7,988 nucleotides of DNA. Origin: a bacterium. GTDB taxonomy: Bacteria > JAMCPX01. Position 1 is the stretch's first letter, and each line of letters starts with the position of its first letter. This document shows positions 5,929 to 7,988 of the stretch, piece by piece. The notes beneath the pieces were generated by a model, which was not told where the DNA came from, did not search any database, and saw nothing but the letters and a program-made list of their open reading frames with translations. Where the stretch lies: contig JAJYLM010000092.1 in assembly GCA_021787655.1 (NCBI GenBank), positions 1 through 7,988 of the forward strand, read 5' to 3'. A program made the translations under genes and the position numbers.

Positions 5929-7281
5929 ATGAATGTTGTTCTGTTAAGCAGGCTGCAGTTTGCAGTGACAGCGATGTTCCATTTCATCTTTGTGCCGCTC
6001 ACCCTCGGTTTGTCTCTGTTGATTGCCTTTATGGAGACGCGTTACGCCCGTACAGGACAGGAGATGTATCTGAGAATGACGAGGTTCTGGGGCAGGCTGT
6101 TTATCATCAATTTTGCACTCGGTGTTGTGACCGGCATAACCATGGAATTCCAATTTGGCATGAACTGGGCAGGATATTCAAAGTATGTCGGTGATATTTT
6201 CGGCGCCCCGCTCGCGATAGAAGCGACCGTTGCATTCTTCCTGGAATCCACGTTTATAGGGTTATGGATCTTCGGCTGGAACAAGCTGTCGAAAAAGGCG
6301 CATGCAGGAGCCATGTGGATGGTGGCCTTCGGGACGAACCTGTCCGCCTTCTGGATCATTATAGCCAATGGATGGATGCAGCATCCCGTGGGCTATGTTA
6401 TCAGGAATGGAAGGGCAGAGATGGTGAATTTCTGGTCCGTGGTAACGAACAGTTCCGGCATCGTCGAGTTTTTTCATACGATCTTCGCCGGATATGTTGT
6501 CGCCGGATTTTTTGTGATGGGGATATCCGCGTACCATCTTCTCAAAAACCAGGACAGTGTCCTGTTTCGGACGTCGTTCAGGATAGCAGCAACGTTCAGC
6601 CTGGTCAGCGCACTGCTGGTTTTTATTGCCGGTGATTCGCAGGCCCTCGATGTCGCCAAATACCAGCCCGCCAAGCTGGCTGCCATGGAAGCTGTCTGGA
6701 CGACAGAGAAGCCTGCGCCGTACTATCTGCTGCTGCTTCCGGATGAGAAGGAGGAAAAAAACGCATTCCAGGCATTTGGGATACCGGACATGCTCAGTAT
6801 GCTCGCATTTCATAGCCGCGATGCCGAGGTCAGGGGCCTCGATGCTTTTCCGCGGTCCGATCGGCCTCCCGTCATGCCGAGCTTTCTCAGCTTCAGGATC
6901 ATGGTCGGACTTGGCATGTTGTTTATCCTGCTCAGCGCTGCCGCCGTTGTCATGATACGGGTGCAGCAGCCCGGTATCATGCGCGTTTTTCTGAACGTTA
7001 TGCTGTATGCGATCCCGCTGCCGTACATTGCGAACTTCCTTGGCTGGACCCTTGCGGAAGTGGGCAGGCAGCCCTGGATTGTTTATGGAGTCCTGCGGAC
7101 CTCCGATGCTGTCTCGGCATCCATCAGTGTTGCACAGGTGCTGATATCACTGATACTCTTTACCGTGATATACAGCGTGCTTGCCGTCATCGACATCTAT
7201 CTCCTGACAAAATACGCGAAAAAAGATCCTTCTCCGGATGTCCGAACAGCAGTTCAGGAATTGAAAGGTCAGGAGGTATAA
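5929..7281 (+). CDS. cydA: Cytochrome bd quinol oxidase subunit I, short Q-loop type
   Basis: The catalytic subunit of cytochrome bd oxidase, an integral inner-membrane protein that oxidises quinol and reduces oxygen to water with high affinity. At 450 residues it is shorter than E. coli CydA (522) because the periplasmic Q-loop is short, as in S-type enzymes. By alignment with E. coli, the haem ligands are all present: H18 (E. coli H19), H183 (H186) and M325 (M393). Also kept are E98 and E106 (E99 and E107), K249 and E254 in the quinol-binding KLAAMEA element (K252 and E257), E377 (E445) and the GRQPW signature at 379-383. Many hydrophobic stretches fit the usual nine membrane helices. The ATG at 5929 has AAAGGAG ending 10 bases upstream. 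cydB follows after one base and its ribosome site lies inside the cydA 3' end, so they are one operon, probably induced at low oxygen. Confidence 0.97.
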   Translation: MNVVLLSRLQFAVTAMFHFIFVPLTLGLSLLIAFMETRYARTGQEMYLRMTRFWGRLFIINFALGVVTGITMEFQFGMNWAGYSKYVGDIFGAPLAIEATVAFFLESTFIGLWIFGWNKLSKKAHAGAMWMVAFGTNLSAFWIIIANGWMQHPVGYVIRNGRAEMVNFWSVVTNSSGIVEFFHTIFAGYVVAGFFVMGISAYHLLKNQDSVLFRTSFRIAATFSLVSALLVFIAGDSQALDVAKYQPAKLAAMEAVWTTEKPAPYYLLLLPDEKEEKNAFQAFGIPDMLSMLAFHSRDAEVRGLDAFPRSDRPPVMPSFLSFRIMVGLGMLFILLSAAAVVMIRVQQPGIMRVFLNVMLYAIPLPYIANFLGWTLAEVGRQPWIVYGVLRTSDAVSASISVAQVLISLILFTVIYSVLAVIDIYLLTKYAKKDPSPDVRTAVQELKGQEV

Positions 7282-7282
7282 C

Positions 7283-7988
7283 ATGATGCTGCAGATAGTG
7301 TGGTTTATTCTCTGGGCAGTGTTGTGGACGGTCTATTTTATGCTCGACGGGTTTGATCTTGGCGTTGGAATGCTTCAGTTGTTTGCCGCCAGAAACGAAC
7401 AGGAGAGAACGGTCCTGTTGAACACCATCGGGCCTGTATGGAACGGAAACGAAGTCTGGCTGATTACCGCGGGCGGAGCCACCTTTGCGGCATTTCCAAC
7501 GACCTATGCGTTGATGTTCAGTTATCTGTATTCGGCGCTCCTCATTATTCTGTTCAGCCTGATCATCAGAGGCGTTGCGATCGAATTCAGGACGAAGGTG
7601 GAGTCCGCTGCATGGGTGAAGACCTGGAACATCCTGATCTTTGCTGGAAGTCTTCTACCGGCACTGTTGTTCGGCGTTGCGTTCGGCAATATATTCCGCG
7701 GGCTTCCCATGGATGCCGGCGGCTACCATGGAACACTCTTCACCCTGCTGAACCCGTACGGACTGCTCACCGGGGTACTGTTTGTCGTTCTGTTTATCGA
7801 ACACGGCAGCTTGTGGCTTGCCCTTAAAACGGGCGATGGCATCATGCCTCGTATGACCGCGACGGCAAACAAGACCTGGGCCGTTCTCTTTGTCCTGACG
7901 CTGGTCTTTGCGGCAGACACGGTCTTTTCCACACACCTCTCTCAAAACTATGCCGCATACCCGGCCGCTGCAATAGTACCTGTCCAGA
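7283..7988 (+). CDS. cydB: Cytochrome bd quinol oxidase subunit II, 3' end missing
   Basis: The structural partner of CydA, an integral membrane protein. The frame runs open from the ATG at 7283 to the window end, giving 235 residues, so about a third of a typical CydB (roughly 340-380) is missing. Recognition rests on DGFDLGVGM (22-30), GPVWNGNEVWLITAGGATFAAFP (50-72, only its key parts needed: GPVW and NEVW), the FRTKVES loop, and NPYGLLTGVL (157-166). Hydrophobic helices are visible near residues 4-20, 73-98, 115-135, 158-181 and 198-215. AGGAGG at 7271-7276, inside the end of cydA, lies 6 bases before ATG 7283 and 9 bases before a second ATG at 7286, so either could be the start. In the WxGN motif the position that is Asp in E. 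coli (D58) is Asn (N54). No small third subunit (CydX/CydS type) can be seen because the sequence ends here. Confidence 0.96.
   Translation, partial: MMLQIVWFILWAVLWTVYFMLDGFDLGVGMLQLFAARNEQERTVLLNTIGPVWNGNEVWLITAGGATFAAFPTTYALMFSYLYSALLIILFSLIIRGVAIEFRTKVESAAWVKTWNILIFAGSLLPALLFGVAFGNIFRGLPMDAGGYHGTLFTLLNPYGLLTGVLFVVLFIEHGSLWLALKTGDGIMPRMTATANKTWAVLFVLTLVFAADTVFSTHLSQNYAAYPAAAIVPVQ

Noticed and set aside
7438..7827. + strand open frame of 129 codons near the window end
   Set aside because: It is an off-frame shadow of cydB, whose own frame is open from 7283 to the window end and has clear CydB motifs.
1..7988. CRISPR arrays, insertion sequences, tRNAs or phage genes
   Set aside because: I found no spaced direct repeats, transposase or integrase motifs, or tRNA-like cloverleaf signatures on either strand by eye.

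Overview
The window looks like ordinary bacterial chromosome, roughly half G+C by eye and gene-dense. I saw no mobile element, CRISPR array or tRNA. The gene set points to a Gram-negative anaerobe or microaerophile. A GH57 glycogen-branching enzyme next to a DUF4912 protein, TPR/cNMP-binding and GAF/HD-GYP signalling proteins, and a short-Q-loop cytochrome bd are a combination I associate with Nitrospirota or deltaproteobacterial-type lineages. That placement is inference from gene content only.

Layout, left to right. (1) Bases 1 to about 84 are the 3' end of the RNase P RNA gene (rnpB) on the + strand, cut by the window edge. (2) A PilZ-domain gene on the - strand converges on rnpB. About 30 bases rich in inverted repeats separate them. 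(3) A + strand pair follows: a TPR protein with two cyclic-nucleotide-binding domains, overlapping by 4 bases a GAF-GAF-HD-GYP c-di-GMP phosphodiesterase. (4) A second + strand pair has its own strong-looking promoter: a SAP/Rho-N-like + DUF4912 protein, overlapping by 4 bases a GH57 1,4-alpha-glucan branching enzyme. (5) A 173-base AT-rich intergenic stretch (5756-5928) carries a promoter/operator candidate. (6) cydA (cytochrome bd subunit I, complete) and cydB (subunit II) follow; cydB is cut by the window end after 235 codons.

How the genes may work together. The left half is a signalling node. PilZ would sense c-di-GMP, HD-GYP would destroy it, and the coupled TPR-cNMP-cNMP protein could feed a mononucleotide (cAMP or cGMP) signal into it. 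Both GAF domains of the HD-GYP protein keep four of the five positions of the NKFDE signature known from cyclic-nucleotide-binding GAF domains. The middle pair belongs to storage-polysaccharide metabolism. The right pair makes a high-affinity quinol oxidase for low-oxygen respiration or oxygen detoxification.

The points most worth a second look are the candidate cNMP to c-di-GMP relay, the predicted leaderless transcript of the DUF4912 gene, and the nucleic-acid-binding-like domain fused to DUF4912 beside a glycan enzyme. I do not see a clearly unprecedented system. The individual families are known; the combinations and some details are the interesting part.
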